From contig JABANP010000896.1 of NCBI GenBank assembly GCA_013115135.1, positions 1 to 13,099 on the forward strand: a stretch of DNA of 13,099 bases, read 5' to 3'. The translations under genes were made by a program, and so were the position numbers. This document shows, piece after piece, positions 1-6,881 of this stretch. Source of the DNA: Perkinsus olseni. Its lineage: Eukaryota; Perkinsozoa; Perkinsida; Perkinsidae. The notes under the pieces were generated by a model, which ran no database searches, was not told the origin of the DNA, and worked only from the letters and a program-made list of their open reading frames with translations. The first letter of the stretch is position 1. Each line of letters opens with the position of its first letter.

Positions 1-658
1 GATGCAGAGGTTGGGAGGTGAACAGTGCGTGGCCTTGCTCTGACCTGTTCAGTACGTATCAGTGTCAGAGCCAGCAGCTAGGCAGTAGCCTACACTCGCT
101 GCCAACAAAGAGTTGGTGGCCACCACTGTTCAGTAGGACATTAGACGACTGCCCGACTCCATACCCAGTCTGGGTTGAGTCAGCAGTCTCCAGCGTCCTA
201 CCTCCACATCCAGGGAGCGGAGGGCTGGGTCGAGCTCACATCCGCCATTATCACAGCCATTACAACTCATGGCTGTATCTGTTGCTAGCACTCGTTGCTA
301 GCTCTAGCATTGAATCAGTTGAAGTACCGCATTCCTCGTCGCGCAACCTACTCCCGCGCACAACTCTTGTGCGCGCATAATCTCTGCTTGGTAATTTCGC
401 TCACGCCGATCCTCCCTGCGTAGGATTGCTACCAAACTCTGGGCTTGTGAAGTCCTTCGCCGCGACGTACCCGACAGCGATATGTAGCCGTTTGGCGCTC
501 GTCTCGTGGCTGCCTCTGGTTCGAGCCTCGTCATAAATTTTCGGATATACTGTTTCTCAGTAATCCATCATGTCAACTAGCAGCAGCTGCTAAGCAGCTA
601 CTAGTAAACTAGCAGCAGCTGCTAAGCAGCTAGTACACACCTTGTGTATCATACGAAG
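1..658. other. Non-coding, hairpin-rich stretch
   Basis: I see no convincing gene here; the open frames are short, overlap on both strands and show no recognisable domain. The DNA is rich in short inverted repeats. Arms 19-25/45-51 are TGAACAG/CTGTTCA, arms 38-44/64-70 are CTCTGAC/GTCAGAG, and 79-83/88-92 are TAGGC/GCCTA. A nested stem runs from 147 to 188 around ACCCAG-T-CTGGGT. ACAGCCAT (253-260) pairs with ATGGCTGT (269-276), and CGCGCACAA (355-363) pairs with TTGTGCGCG (367-375) across a 3-nt loop. It may be intergenic repeat DNA or part of a structured transcript. Confidence 0.5.
575..632. repeat. Two-copy direct repeat, 32-bp period, each copy self-complementary
   Basis: The segment AACTAGCAGCAGCTGCTAAG and the six bases after it occur at 575-600 and again at 607-632, offset by 32 bp and identical over about 26 bp. 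Each copy can fold through AGCTGC-TAA-GCAGCT, and the second is also bounded by CTAGC/GCTAG. With only two copies and a short spacer, this is a local tandem duplication of a hairpin. It is not a CRISPR array. Confidence 0.7.
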
Positions 659-750
659 GGCTGTGCCTAGAATTGAACTCAGGGCCTCTCGCCCTCTGTT
701 TGTAGACAGCTAGACGTCTTTGAGAATACCGTTGAAGCATTTGAACAGCC
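659..750 (-). other. Degenerate tRNA-like sequence (pseudo-tRNA or SINE head)
   Basis: On the minus strand the 92 nt begin GGCTGT and end ACAGCC, so six of seven acceptor pairs can form. A T-loop-like GAGTTCAATTC sits about 20 nt before the 3' end, in the B-box position, and an A-box-like TGCTTCAACGGT sits near the 5' end. The T stem has a mismatch, and no clean 7-nt anticodon loop can be drawn (the nearest is CTGT-CTACAA-ACAG). It also contains GGTAT, TCTC and GCGAGAGG, as tRNA-Pro does, but these are interrupted by about 29 nt. A functional tRNA is unlikely. A tRNA-derived repeat is the better reading. Confidence 0.35.
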
Positions 751-1170
751 TCCTTCCCACGGGCTACAGACCCGAGTGTCAATCATTCGGGGAAATCGCC
801 CCGCGGTGTGCGGAGAAGCCCCCTGAAGTTCTTCCATAATGCAGAAGAGTTGTGGCAGAGCTGGGAGCTGACTCATAACATATGACATGGGTGAGAAAGA
901 CGGATTTCCTGCTCTGAAAAGCAGTGTGTTGAACCTCGCGATAAGATGAGAGTATCAAATCAATAGATACAGGAGTTCTAAGTACTCAGCATGATATGCC
1001 GACTGCCAGCCAGGCGGTAGAGGCTGGGAGGTGGAGCAACTTGAACGGCCGAGATTCGTAGTGTATCCCAGCCCGCGTGAAATAACCCTTCCTCGTCCGT
1101 GAAGAGACGGAAAACCTCTATTTCAATCACCCATAAGATGAGTGTTTCAACAAGAACTGGTTTCTCAACT
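751..1170. other. Non-coding stretch without recognised gene
   Basis: No ORF with recognisable content is present. A few small hairpins occur: CGGGG-AAATCG-CCCCG near 788-803 and TCATA-ACA-TATGA at 873-885. I see no promoter, tRNA or transposon terminus that I can support. Confidence 0.4.
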
Positions 1171-1273
1171 TATTTTTTTTATTTTTTTTTCGCGCCTCCG
1201 GCGCGAATATCACACTATATCGCGCAGCCCTCTCGCACCCTAAGCGAGAATCATACCACTAGACCACACAGCC
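1171..1273 (-). mobile_element. SINE-like retroposon derived from the 5' half of tRNA-Pro(AGG)
   Basis: Read on the minus strand from 1273, the element starts GGCTGTG and then follows the eukaryotic tRNA-Pro sequence almost exactly. It has the D arm GTCTAGTGGTATGATT and a 6-bp stem TCTCGC/GCGAGA around the loop TTAGGGT, giving anticodon AGG. After the variable-loop position the tRNA similarity stops: there is no T arm and no CACAGCC to close the acceptor. Instead there is a GCGCGATAT...ATATTCGCGC hairpin, a perfect CGCGCC-GGA-GGCGCG hairpin (1191-1205), and an A-rich tail of two A runs separated by T (1171-1190). A tRNA head, a non-tRNA body and an A tail form the standard SINE layout. I could not find target-site duplications. 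A real tRNA-Pro gene is excluded by the missing 3' half. Confidence 0.65.
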
Positions 1274-1555
1274 ACACAGTACACTGTCATAAGTCCCGGG
1301 GCCATATAGTCCTTCGAACACCTCCCACCAACGGCCTACGTGAATGCAAACTCCCGCGCGTTGCCAGCAACAAGCTTGGACCCTATCCATAGCGTTACAG
1401 AACCTGAAAAGCTTGACACTTTGGAACTTGAAACACCGAAAACTAGGTGGTGCCTATCTGAAACCAGTCCTGCCTAGAATCAACAGATCCGTTGGATAAC
1501 ACAGTCGCTCCCTGTCAACACTCAAATCACCACAGAATATGCCTATTGAACCTAC

Positions 1556-2092
1556 CCGAGGAGTTTGCAGGCGGCACAGCACACCAGGCTTTTGTATCAC
1601 TAACGAAATGCACCCCGCTGTCCCCTCGATTCCCAAAGATGCATACGGGTGGGGATTCAATCTTCTCGACGTGCACGGGGAAATTCACACCCGTGATCCA
1701 TACCCTGGCTGAACCTCGCGTAGATGCGTGGTGAGGGCTTACGGCACGGTAGTCAGCAGCCGGTCGAATCAAAATTGCTATCTGATCCGTCTGATAGACG
1801 GGCTGCGATAATGTTTCCAGCCGCAACCAAATCGCTCGTGCCGCAAAGCTTCCGGTAAACGGAAGTTTGCACTCCACCGCTGACTCGTTAATAACAACCG
1901 CCGCTACGCGATGGCCATCGCCCATCTTGCATACCAACAGATCAATCCAGTCATCGAAGTACTGGCCCAGTAGGGTGACAATCACAGACCGTGGCGTTGA
2001 CTCGATCTCGCGCGGCCAAGAAGACCGGAGTACGGGCATAAGCGGGGGCTCAGGTGGGAAACGCGTATCGAATGGTCGAGGGGGCAATAGAC
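1556..2092 (-). CDS. Probable internal exon: two IPT/TIG-like repeats
   Basis: The minus-strand frame is open from 2108 to 1527, without an ATG that looks like a start. It fits an internal exon. A good acceptor, TTCATTGCAG, ends at 2093, and a good donor, GTAGGT, starts at 1555. The resulting 537-nt exon carries phase 1 at both ends, as domain-sized extracellular exons often do. The translation contains two units that read like IPT/TIG immunoglobulin-like repeats. The first has VIVTLLGQYF then Cys, then CKLP. The second has VWITGVNFPV then CIFG, then CAVPP. In both, the two Cys residues are exactly 20 apart (numbered from the TTG codon at 2087: 53/73 and 149/169). TIG repeats of this kind occur in surface or secreted proteins. 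I could not resolve the flanking exons. No expression evidence is visible, and a pseudogene fragment remains possible. Confidence 0.55.
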
Positions 2093-2329
2093 CTGCAATG
2101 AACTGTGATTATTCCTACACAGCATTAAAGAGAATGATGCTGTCGGAGAAGTAGTGAGTCGAGCTCTCGCAGCCTAACGTTAAGCGGTTCATAATGAACC
2201 GTTCATTACCATGTTACGATACGACGCTACAGTCGAACTTCGATGAGTTCTCTCCATTCGTTCGTATAGAAGGCCAATCGAGCCATGTCTACACTTGAAT
2301 GATTCACCCGCTCAATTCACCAGGAATTT
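2093..2329. other. Likely intron or spacer upstream of the TIG exon, with small palindromes
   Basis: On the minus strand this lies directly upstream of the proposed acceptor at 2093. It contains CGGTTCAT-A-ATGAACCG (2185-2201), TCGAA-C-TTCGA (2233-2243) and TGAAT-G-ATTCA (2297-2307), all with a single-base centre. No coding exon could be defined in it. Confidence 0.35.
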
Positions 2330-2512
2330 TCACATGACAACCTTGCTAGCTCCAGGGGCGAGGAGAGTGTGCACAGATATTCTAGCGTTTAACTGCGAGC
2401 ATAAATGAATGGCATATCCCACAATCCCTCTCCTAGCATTACCGCAGTTTTCCCTCCAGGACTCATAGGCCACTAAGGCGCCCACCAAATTCATAAGCAA
2501 TAACATCAGCAT
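2330..2512 (-). CDS. Possible signal-peptide-bearing first exon of the TIG-repeat gene
   Basis: A real ATG at 2512 opens a 60-codon frame. It begins with a hydrophobic run, MLMLLLMNLVGALVA, followed by polar residues (YESWREN), the shape of a cleavable signal peptide. This would suit the extracellular TIG repeats encoded about 240 bp downstream on the same strand. A candidate donor (GTAATG, after AACTGCG) and acceptor (TGCTCGCAG) lie inside the frame, so the true exon may be shorter. I could not join it to 1556-2092 in frame with confidence. It could equally be a chance ORF. Confidence 0.25.
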   Translation of the reverse strand: MLMLLLMNLVGALVAYESWRENCGNARRGIVGYAIHLCSQLNARISVHTLLAPGASKVVM

Positions 2513-2794
2513 GTGCCCTATAGGTATGAAGGAGTAGCCATTTCTGTAAACTAGCTGAGATCAGATCAGTAAATTCTGTATTCACCAGAGCCTATCAAGA
2601 ATCCCCCGCTACCTTCTTCTCCATAACACGCACCCCATAAACGGGTAATCGCATAAACACAACGGTAACTCAAAGGCCCAGCGCGATGCTTAGTATACTG
2701 CTGGCTCATTGACTCGCGCATCTTGCTAGCAATGGAAGTATTTTGATGAAAGGTCAGCAATCGCTCTTGGACTTTTCACCTGCTCTTACAAACA
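2513..2794. other. Non-coding stretch, nothing recognised
   Basis: The one open frame here (2566-2760, minus) gives a protein without recognisable motifs. I see no RNA gene or repeat. Confidence 0.35.
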
Positions 2795-3235
2795 TTATCG
2801 CGCAGAACACCTTGAAACGCCACACCCAAGTAACAACTCAACACGTATTGCCAACAGCAGATAGAATGGCTGGCGCAAAAATTGTAATGTAGTCAGCCGG
2901 GACCACTCAGCCAGGTTTGGCTGCATCAGCGCGGAAATGAAATCACCAGCGAAATACGGCAAGGAATTCACACGCAGTGAAAGATCTTGCGCAGTAAGGC
3001 TGTAGGTGTACGGCGGAGAATTATACTCGCCCGCCCAAAAATCAAAATGTACGGGATGGCTTAGAGGAGTTGTTGAAAATTTCGTTGTTCTAGGCGTAGA
3101 AGTGGTTCTTGGTGGCAAGTAGACCAGTTTAGACGCGTCGTCAGGCGATGGATTGGGAGGTGTAGAACCTATTGAAGCATTAGACAAAGCAGGGCGATCG
3201 TTTCTAGATAATTTCGTCCCAGATCTAAGCAACAT
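2795..3235 (-). CDS. Hypothetical protein, weakly Gag-like N-terminus
   Basis: The first in-frame ATG is at 3235, giving about 147 codons; the frame is open slightly further upstream with no earlier ATG. The N-terminus LLRSGTKLSR and a low-complexity Thr/Pro/Ser segment are followed by LPYFAGDF...LTTLQFLRQPFYLLL, which faintly recalls the opening of Ty3/gypsy capsid regions (P-F-GD, then W, then QF--L). There is no zinc knuckle, and the frame ends soon after this segment. If it is a gag it is a truncated one. The part nearest the start (3060-3210) shares the dense TAGA motif of the DNA to its right, suggesting it belongs to the same element. It is otherwise unrecognised. Confidence 0.35.
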   Translation of the reverse strand: MLLRSGTKLSRNDRPALSNASIGSTPPNPSPDDASKLVYLPPRTTSTPRTTKFSTTPLSHPVHFDFWAGEYNSPPYTYSLTAQDLSLRVNSLPYFAGDFISALMQPNLAEWSRLTTLQFLRQPFYLLLAIRVELLLGCGVSRCSAR

Positions 3236-3708
3236 CCCGTCGGCTTGTAACACAATTCAAAGGGCTTAGAGCGATACTAGTGCAAACTGAAAGAGAGATC
3301 GAACCGTAGAGTCCAATCGAGTGCAGATCCAATTAGAATCTTATCGAATCCTTAGGAATCCAATAGTTCAATCAATAGAGCTCACAAACTAGAATGAAAC
3401 TGCCCGTTTCAGATATCTGGGGCGCTCGCTTACTTAGTTGCGCGGCAGCACATACCCCGCCGTGAGGTTCTCATGAAGAGAAGCTCATGTACTTTAGATA
3501 GTAGATCGATTATACTTAGACCCGCAGTATATCGAGAGCTCTTAATTGACTAACTAGATAATAGAGAGACTATGATCGATATTTAATAACTCTAATAGCA
3601 TAGATCTAACTATACTTAATCGCAAAAAATAGAATCATCATCATATAGACTAACTCATAGATGTCGTCATTAATCATTAGATACTCCTCATAATAGATCC
3701 TTCCTATC
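3236..3708. other. Non-coding AT-rich gap between two minus-strand ORFs
   Basis: No gene is recognised. 3236-3480 is ordinary in TAGA content but carries a perfect palindrome CAGATATCTG (3410-3419). From about 3490 to 3708 it is AT-rich and contains 11 TAGA tetramers in about 220 bp, showing that the motif is not confined to coding sequence. It may be the 3' untranslated or LTR-like part of the element containing the ORFs to its right, but I found no LTR ends or second copy. Confidence 0.4.
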
Positions 3709-4632
3709 TTAGTCGTCGTCTAGATAGTACAGCTCGGTGATAGACCTCATCTCTTCGAGCGAGTAGACGTCATTCTTATCTAGACGTATACCCTCTAGAA
3801 CCCATCTATAGTCACTTAATAGAGAATTAGCAGCAGCACCAATTCTATTACCAACTGCTTTAGAATCTCCAGAATCGACCCCTAGATCGAGAAGATCTAG
3901 AACGCGTAGACCATCAACCTCGTCGAAGATGCTAGGTAAAAGTAGATTCTTATAAAGAGCGCTGAGGCGTAGACAAGAAAAATAGAGTTCCTCCGGTAGA
4001 GGGAGAACGACAGCCTTAGACCTTAGCCTCTCGACCTTGAGTAGAGAAATAGATTGGAGTACCTCTAGATCTCTATACAGAAACCCTAGCAGGCCTAGAA
4101 CCACAGTTAGACGTAAGAATCCACCAATGGTAGATATATATCCACCATGGTTAGATGAATCCTTGTAGATGGGGTTCGTGTAGAGTGGACTAGTAGATGC
4201 CGACGCATTGATAGTGCCTTCGTAGATGAACGTCTGTAGATACGGAGGAATAGATAACCACACGATCCTATCGACGAAGAGACCTCGATGCAGCTTGTAA
4301 CCGGCTAGAACAACTTCGTAGAGATTGTAGATCTTCGAGTCGATGTTGGGTAGAGGGCTAATCTGATGGTAGGCTAGACGTCTATAGAGGCTACCATTAC
4401 ATTGCTTGTTACATAGACGGCGAAACACCAAACCGCAGTTGATGGGGTTGTCTAGATGCACCACGGAGGTCCTTAGACTCGGGAGACATAGAGTGTTGAA
4501 CGATAGACTCTCGGGGTTCTTAGACCAGATATGGGTACGTAGACTGGACAAGGTGTCCACGCTGGCTGGCGCCAAGGGGTAGATAGGGCTGTTCTCGATG
4601 TCGTCAACTGCCATAGAGGGGATAGAGGACAT
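3709..4632 (-). CDS. Hypothetical protein of 307 aa in the TAGA tract
   Basis: An ATG at 4632 opens 307 codons ending at a stop at 3709. I recognise no domain. The protein is rich in Leu, Ser and Tyr, has one hydrophobic stretch around residues 168-186 (TIGGFLRLTVVLGLLGFLY), and has an acidic C-terminus. About 45 TCTA motifs lie in the coding strand: about 24 read as nnT-CTA (Leu), 12 as codon-aligned TCT-A (Ser), and 9 as nTC-TAn. All nine of the last class read TAC or TAT and never a stop, so the frame stays open despite many chances to close. That favours a real protein. Codon use is unlike the nearby retrotransposon, where CTA is uncommon. It lies downstream of an integrase C-terminus on the same strand, so it may be an accessory ORF of a retroelement, or an unrelated host gene. 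Confidence 0.6.
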   Translation of the reverse strand: MSSIPSMAVDDIENSPIYPLAPASVDTLSSLRTHIWSKNPESLSFNTLCLPSLRTSVVHLDNPINCGLVFRRLCNKQCNGSLYRRLAYHQISPLPNIDSKIYNLYEVVLAGYKLHRGLFVDRIVWLSIPPYLQTFIYEGTINASASTSPLYTNPIYKDSSNHGGYISTIGGFLRLTVVLGLLGFLYRDLEVLQSISLLKVERLRSKAVVLPLPEELYFSCLRLSALYKNLLLPSIFDEVDGLRVLDLLDLGVDSGDSKAVGNRIGAAANSLLSDYRWVLEGIRLDKNDVYSLEEMRSITELYYLDDD

Positions 4633-4635
4633 AGA

Positions 4636-5200
4636 GGGGGATACCTAGATGCTAGAGAGACGACAGAACGATTAGAACTAATAGAACCGCATTAGATCGC
4701 AACCGATGTGAAATGAACGCGCTGAGTTTGATCGCAAAGCTCTAGCGTCAAATCGATCAACGAGGCGATGAGCGCGCTCCACCAACGGTAGACAGAATTT
4801 GTGTCGTAGAGGACATGGAAGGCGACCAATAGACTCGTACTTGTCAAAGTAGAGTGAGCGGAACTATGTAAGTTCTAATACGATGAAAATAGAGCTGATC
4901 TAAGATCTATTTATAGGAATAGTCGGCATTAGACGATACACAAAATGGGGACAGCGCGTTGTAGACAGAAGTTGTGTCACGCAGCGCAGTACGAACCGAC
5001 TAGAAGATTTACTAAAGATCTAGACGTAATAACGAGCAGATGTAGCGGTATAGGTTAGGTAATGATACCGGAATAGACAATAATCAAACCACTACACGAG
5101 ACTAGACCTTCAAAGAAAAGATATACTCTTGTGCGGCCCTGAAGTGATAGGGACAAACACACGTGCAAGGCGTGACGTAGTAGTCAACCGACAAAGGATG
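4636..5200. other. Non-coding spacer between the integrase fragment and the 307-aa ORF
   Basis: No gene is recognised. It holds about 16 TAGA tetramers, so the motif density continues outside coding sequence. An 18-nt direct repeat with one mismatch, GTAGACAGAA(T/G)TTGTGTC, lies at 4788-4805 and 4961-4978. An inverted repeat TTGATCG/CGATCAA lies at 4728-4734 and 4754-4760. Confidence 0.45.
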
Positions 5201-6220
5201 CTAGAGACCCAATCGCTCGAGTAGATTCCTAGTACGTTGTAGGAGAGAACGAGTTAGCGGTCTCGTAGATGAGGTGATATAAACCAACCTTGCCCTAGCC
5301 ACACGATGTAGATCTTCTGAATCCAGAACCGATAACATCCCAGAGGGACCGGAAGGGAGACAGAGTGGACGCAAGGCCAACATATCGGGACTAGATGAAT
5401 CTTCAATAGAAGCTAGTCCTCGATATGATGAAGAGTCGGTAGAGATTACCACCCATCCAGTGCCAGGTACAACGCCTTGAGGAATAGATCGACCGAATAC
5501 TAGTGTAGTATCGGCATGCCTCGTAGAGGCTGGTCTCGGAGCACGGGAGTTAGACAACTGAGTCATAGCAGGTGGGCCTTGAGGGACTCCAGTAGACTCC
5601 GGTGAGGCAGGGGCTTCAGATACTTCCGCCGCAGTAGAGCTCGGTGCTTCAGCTTGACCAGCCGGAGAGGACTCTCGAGGAGACAAGGGGAGGTCATCAC
5701 TACCAGGAAGGAGTACCACGCCGTCTTGAGAAGAACTGCTAGAACTAGATGGGCGCTGTCGAGCGACTTGTTCCTTAGCTCGTTTGAGAGAGATCTTAGA
5801 CTGATCTGTACCATCAGTACTAGCCGGCATGGTAGCAAAGTCACCGTTGATGTTCTGGTAGACCCTAGTTCCTTGTTCGTAGTGGTCATAAATAAGAGAC
5901 TGCAGTGCCTTGGCGGGTGTTAGGTTCTTCAAGGAGGCATAGACAAGGGTAGAATGTTCAGGCCCGTTCTCTATAGAGTTACCGTCCTCGGAGACCCGTA
6001 AATTGCCGCCGTAGTCATTAGGCAGTAGAACTCCGTCGAATAGATAGACCATCGACGTCCCAGCCAGTCTTACAACCGTGAGAGGACCCCTCCAAGCGGG
6101 ATTTAGGTGCCCTCCGGGAGCGTGATCACTAGACTCGTTGATGTATACCAAGTCGTAGAGATCCAGTTTATAGTCCTGGGGGGACTCCCTGATAGCACGC
6201 TCTCGTAGATCGGCTTGTTT
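5201..6220 (-). pseudogene. Truncated retroelement integrase C-terminus with long Ser/Pro-rich tail
   Basis: The minus frame is open from 6220 (a stop lies just upstream, at 6221-6223) to 5201 without a convincing start; the first codon often called here, at 6151, is TTG. The beginning, DLRERAIRESPQDYKLDLYD then LVYIN, then LNPAWRGPLTVVRLAGTSMV and YLFDG, reads like the integrase C-terminal module of LTR retroelements (D-L-V, then W-GP--VV, then Y-L-DG). The catalytic core and zinc domain that should precede it are missing, so the element is 5'-truncated at about 6221. The remaining roughly 240 residues are low complexity, with a run of seven Ser and much Pro, Ala and Glu, and have no recognised domain. 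TCTA sites here are mostly codon-aligned TCT-A (Ser). This family differs from the intact element at 6882-13099. Confidence 0.55.
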
Positions 6221-6270
6221 TCAGGGTCGTTGGTCCACGGAAAGAAAGTCCGACTTTATTTCTAGAATTG

Positions 6271-6330
6271 AAATAAATAGGAAAAAAAGGAAAAATATGG
6301 GAAATAAAGGGAAAAAATAGGAAATTTATT
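6271..6330. repeat. Purine-rich low-complexity tract
   Basis: The plus strand is almost entirely A and G with scattered T, in variants of GGAAAAA and GGGAAATAA. It separates the truncated integrase from the hairpin chain. It could be a degenerate A-rich tail or a simple expansion. I see no unit long enough to call a satellite. Confidence 0.6.
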
Positions 6331-6335
6331 CTCAA

Positions 6336-6854
6336 GTCGCGCCGAGCGACAACCCTCGTGTATAACCCTGCCGGCAAGTTCGGCTATTCCGCCAGATGAC
6401 TGATCGTCTTTAATTCTGATTACTGTGATTGATTCACGGTAACTCAGTGACTGCGCTCTTTTTTGAAATTCTTGCAGTCTTGCTCTTCTTGACTTTCCCC
6501 TGCAGCATGAGCGCAACCGCGTGCTGAAGCTTTAGACTCTCCAGTGGAGAGGCTCGGACAGACAGCGGTCCACTGTTGGATGAGGGCCTGATAAGCAGAT
6601 CGCCCTCACAGTGAGGGCCTCACTACTATCGGCTGAGAGGTTCGCCGACGACTCGTCGGCGACCAGGAATCCTGGTCCAGGATCAAATCTATGTCACTCG
6701 AGAGAGTGTGCAAATATCTTAGCATTCGGGCGATATCGACCTAGAACTCACGAGACTCGTAATACGAGCGTCCATTTATCCGCGACCGGCTATTGTCCGT
6801 TGGACTCCCAACAAAGATGAGACAGCTTTAGCTACCCGACTCAACCAGTCAGGT
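6336..6854. other. Chain of about twelve short hairpins, no ORF
   Basis: Non-coding DNA packed with inverted repeats, mostly with loops of 1-7 nt. They are GTCGC/GCGAC 6336-6350, GCCG/CGGC 6370-6384, TACTGTGA/TCACGGTA 6421-6441 and CAGCA/TGCTG 6503-6526. Next come CTCTCCA-G-TGGAGAG 6537-6551, GCCCTCAC-A-GTGAGGGC 6602-6618, CGCCGACGA-C-TCGTCGGCG 6643-6661, GACCAGGA-A-TCCTGGTC 6661-6677, CACTC/GAGTG 6695-6708, ACGAG-A-CTCGT 6750-6760, GTTGG/CCAAC 6799-6812 and GACT/AGTC 6838-6850 (extended by ACC/GGT to 6854). It may be a structured RNA, a fold-back repeat or a recombination site. The LTR retrotransposon begins 28 bp after it. Confidence 0.65.
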
Positions 6855-6881
6855 TAGAAGCGTGTGACAGAACTCCTGAGG

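Larger units (their letters stand above)
3060..6210. repeat. TAGA-saturated tract (TCTA on the coding strand)
   Basis: The tetramer TAGA occurs on the plus strand roughly every 20 bp between 3490 and 4680 (59 by hand count) and about every 40 bp from 4680 to 6210 (about 38). Random sequence would give about one per 256 bp, and the retrotransposon at 7245-12758 shows about that. Within 3709-4632 there are about 45 TAGA but only about 10 TCTA on the plus strand, most of the latter inside TCTAGA. Flanking bases vary, so the core is four bases. About four in five TAG trinucleotides there are followed by A. No family of dispersed short repeats that I know of has this form. Confidence 0.8.

Noticed and set aside
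18..380. Plus-strand ORF of 120 codons at the left edge
   Set aside because: It crosses several strong inverted repeats, is low in recognisable motifs and is overlapped by an equally plausible minus-strand frame. No domain is visible.
304..534. Minus-strand ORF of 76 codons with an ATG
   Set aside because: Basic and Arg-rich but without a motif, a neighbouring exon or splice signals. It spans the 9-bp hairpin at 355-375. Not enough to call a gene.
480..545. Possible tRNA gene: GGTTCGAGCC (B-box-like) followed by TTTT
   Set aside because: The acceptor strands do not pair, the T stem has mismatches and no anticodon arm can be drawn.
575..632. CRISPR array
   Set aside because: Only two repeat copies with a spacer of about 6 bp, in eukaryotic DNA. 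It is a local duplication of a hairpin.
1446..1511. Downstream exon of the TIG gene after a 44-nt intron ending GTTGACAG
   Set aside because: With the donor at 1555 and acceptor ending at 1512, the frame runs into a stop after about ten codons. Only a non-canonical acceptor choice keeps it open.
3280..3330. tRNA B-box on the minus strand (CGGTTCGATCTC)
   Set aside because: No A box at the right distance and no pairing acceptor arms.
3490..4680. Array of very short introns ending in TAG on the plus strand
   Set aside because: The spacing leaves no room for exons, no matching GT donors recur at fixed distance, and the minus strand carries an uninterrupted ORF.
3060..6210. Alternative genetic code with TAG as a sense codon on the plus strand
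   Set aside because: TAGA falls in all three plus-strand frames without one preferred long frame, while long ORFs with integrase similarity read on the minus strand in the standard code.
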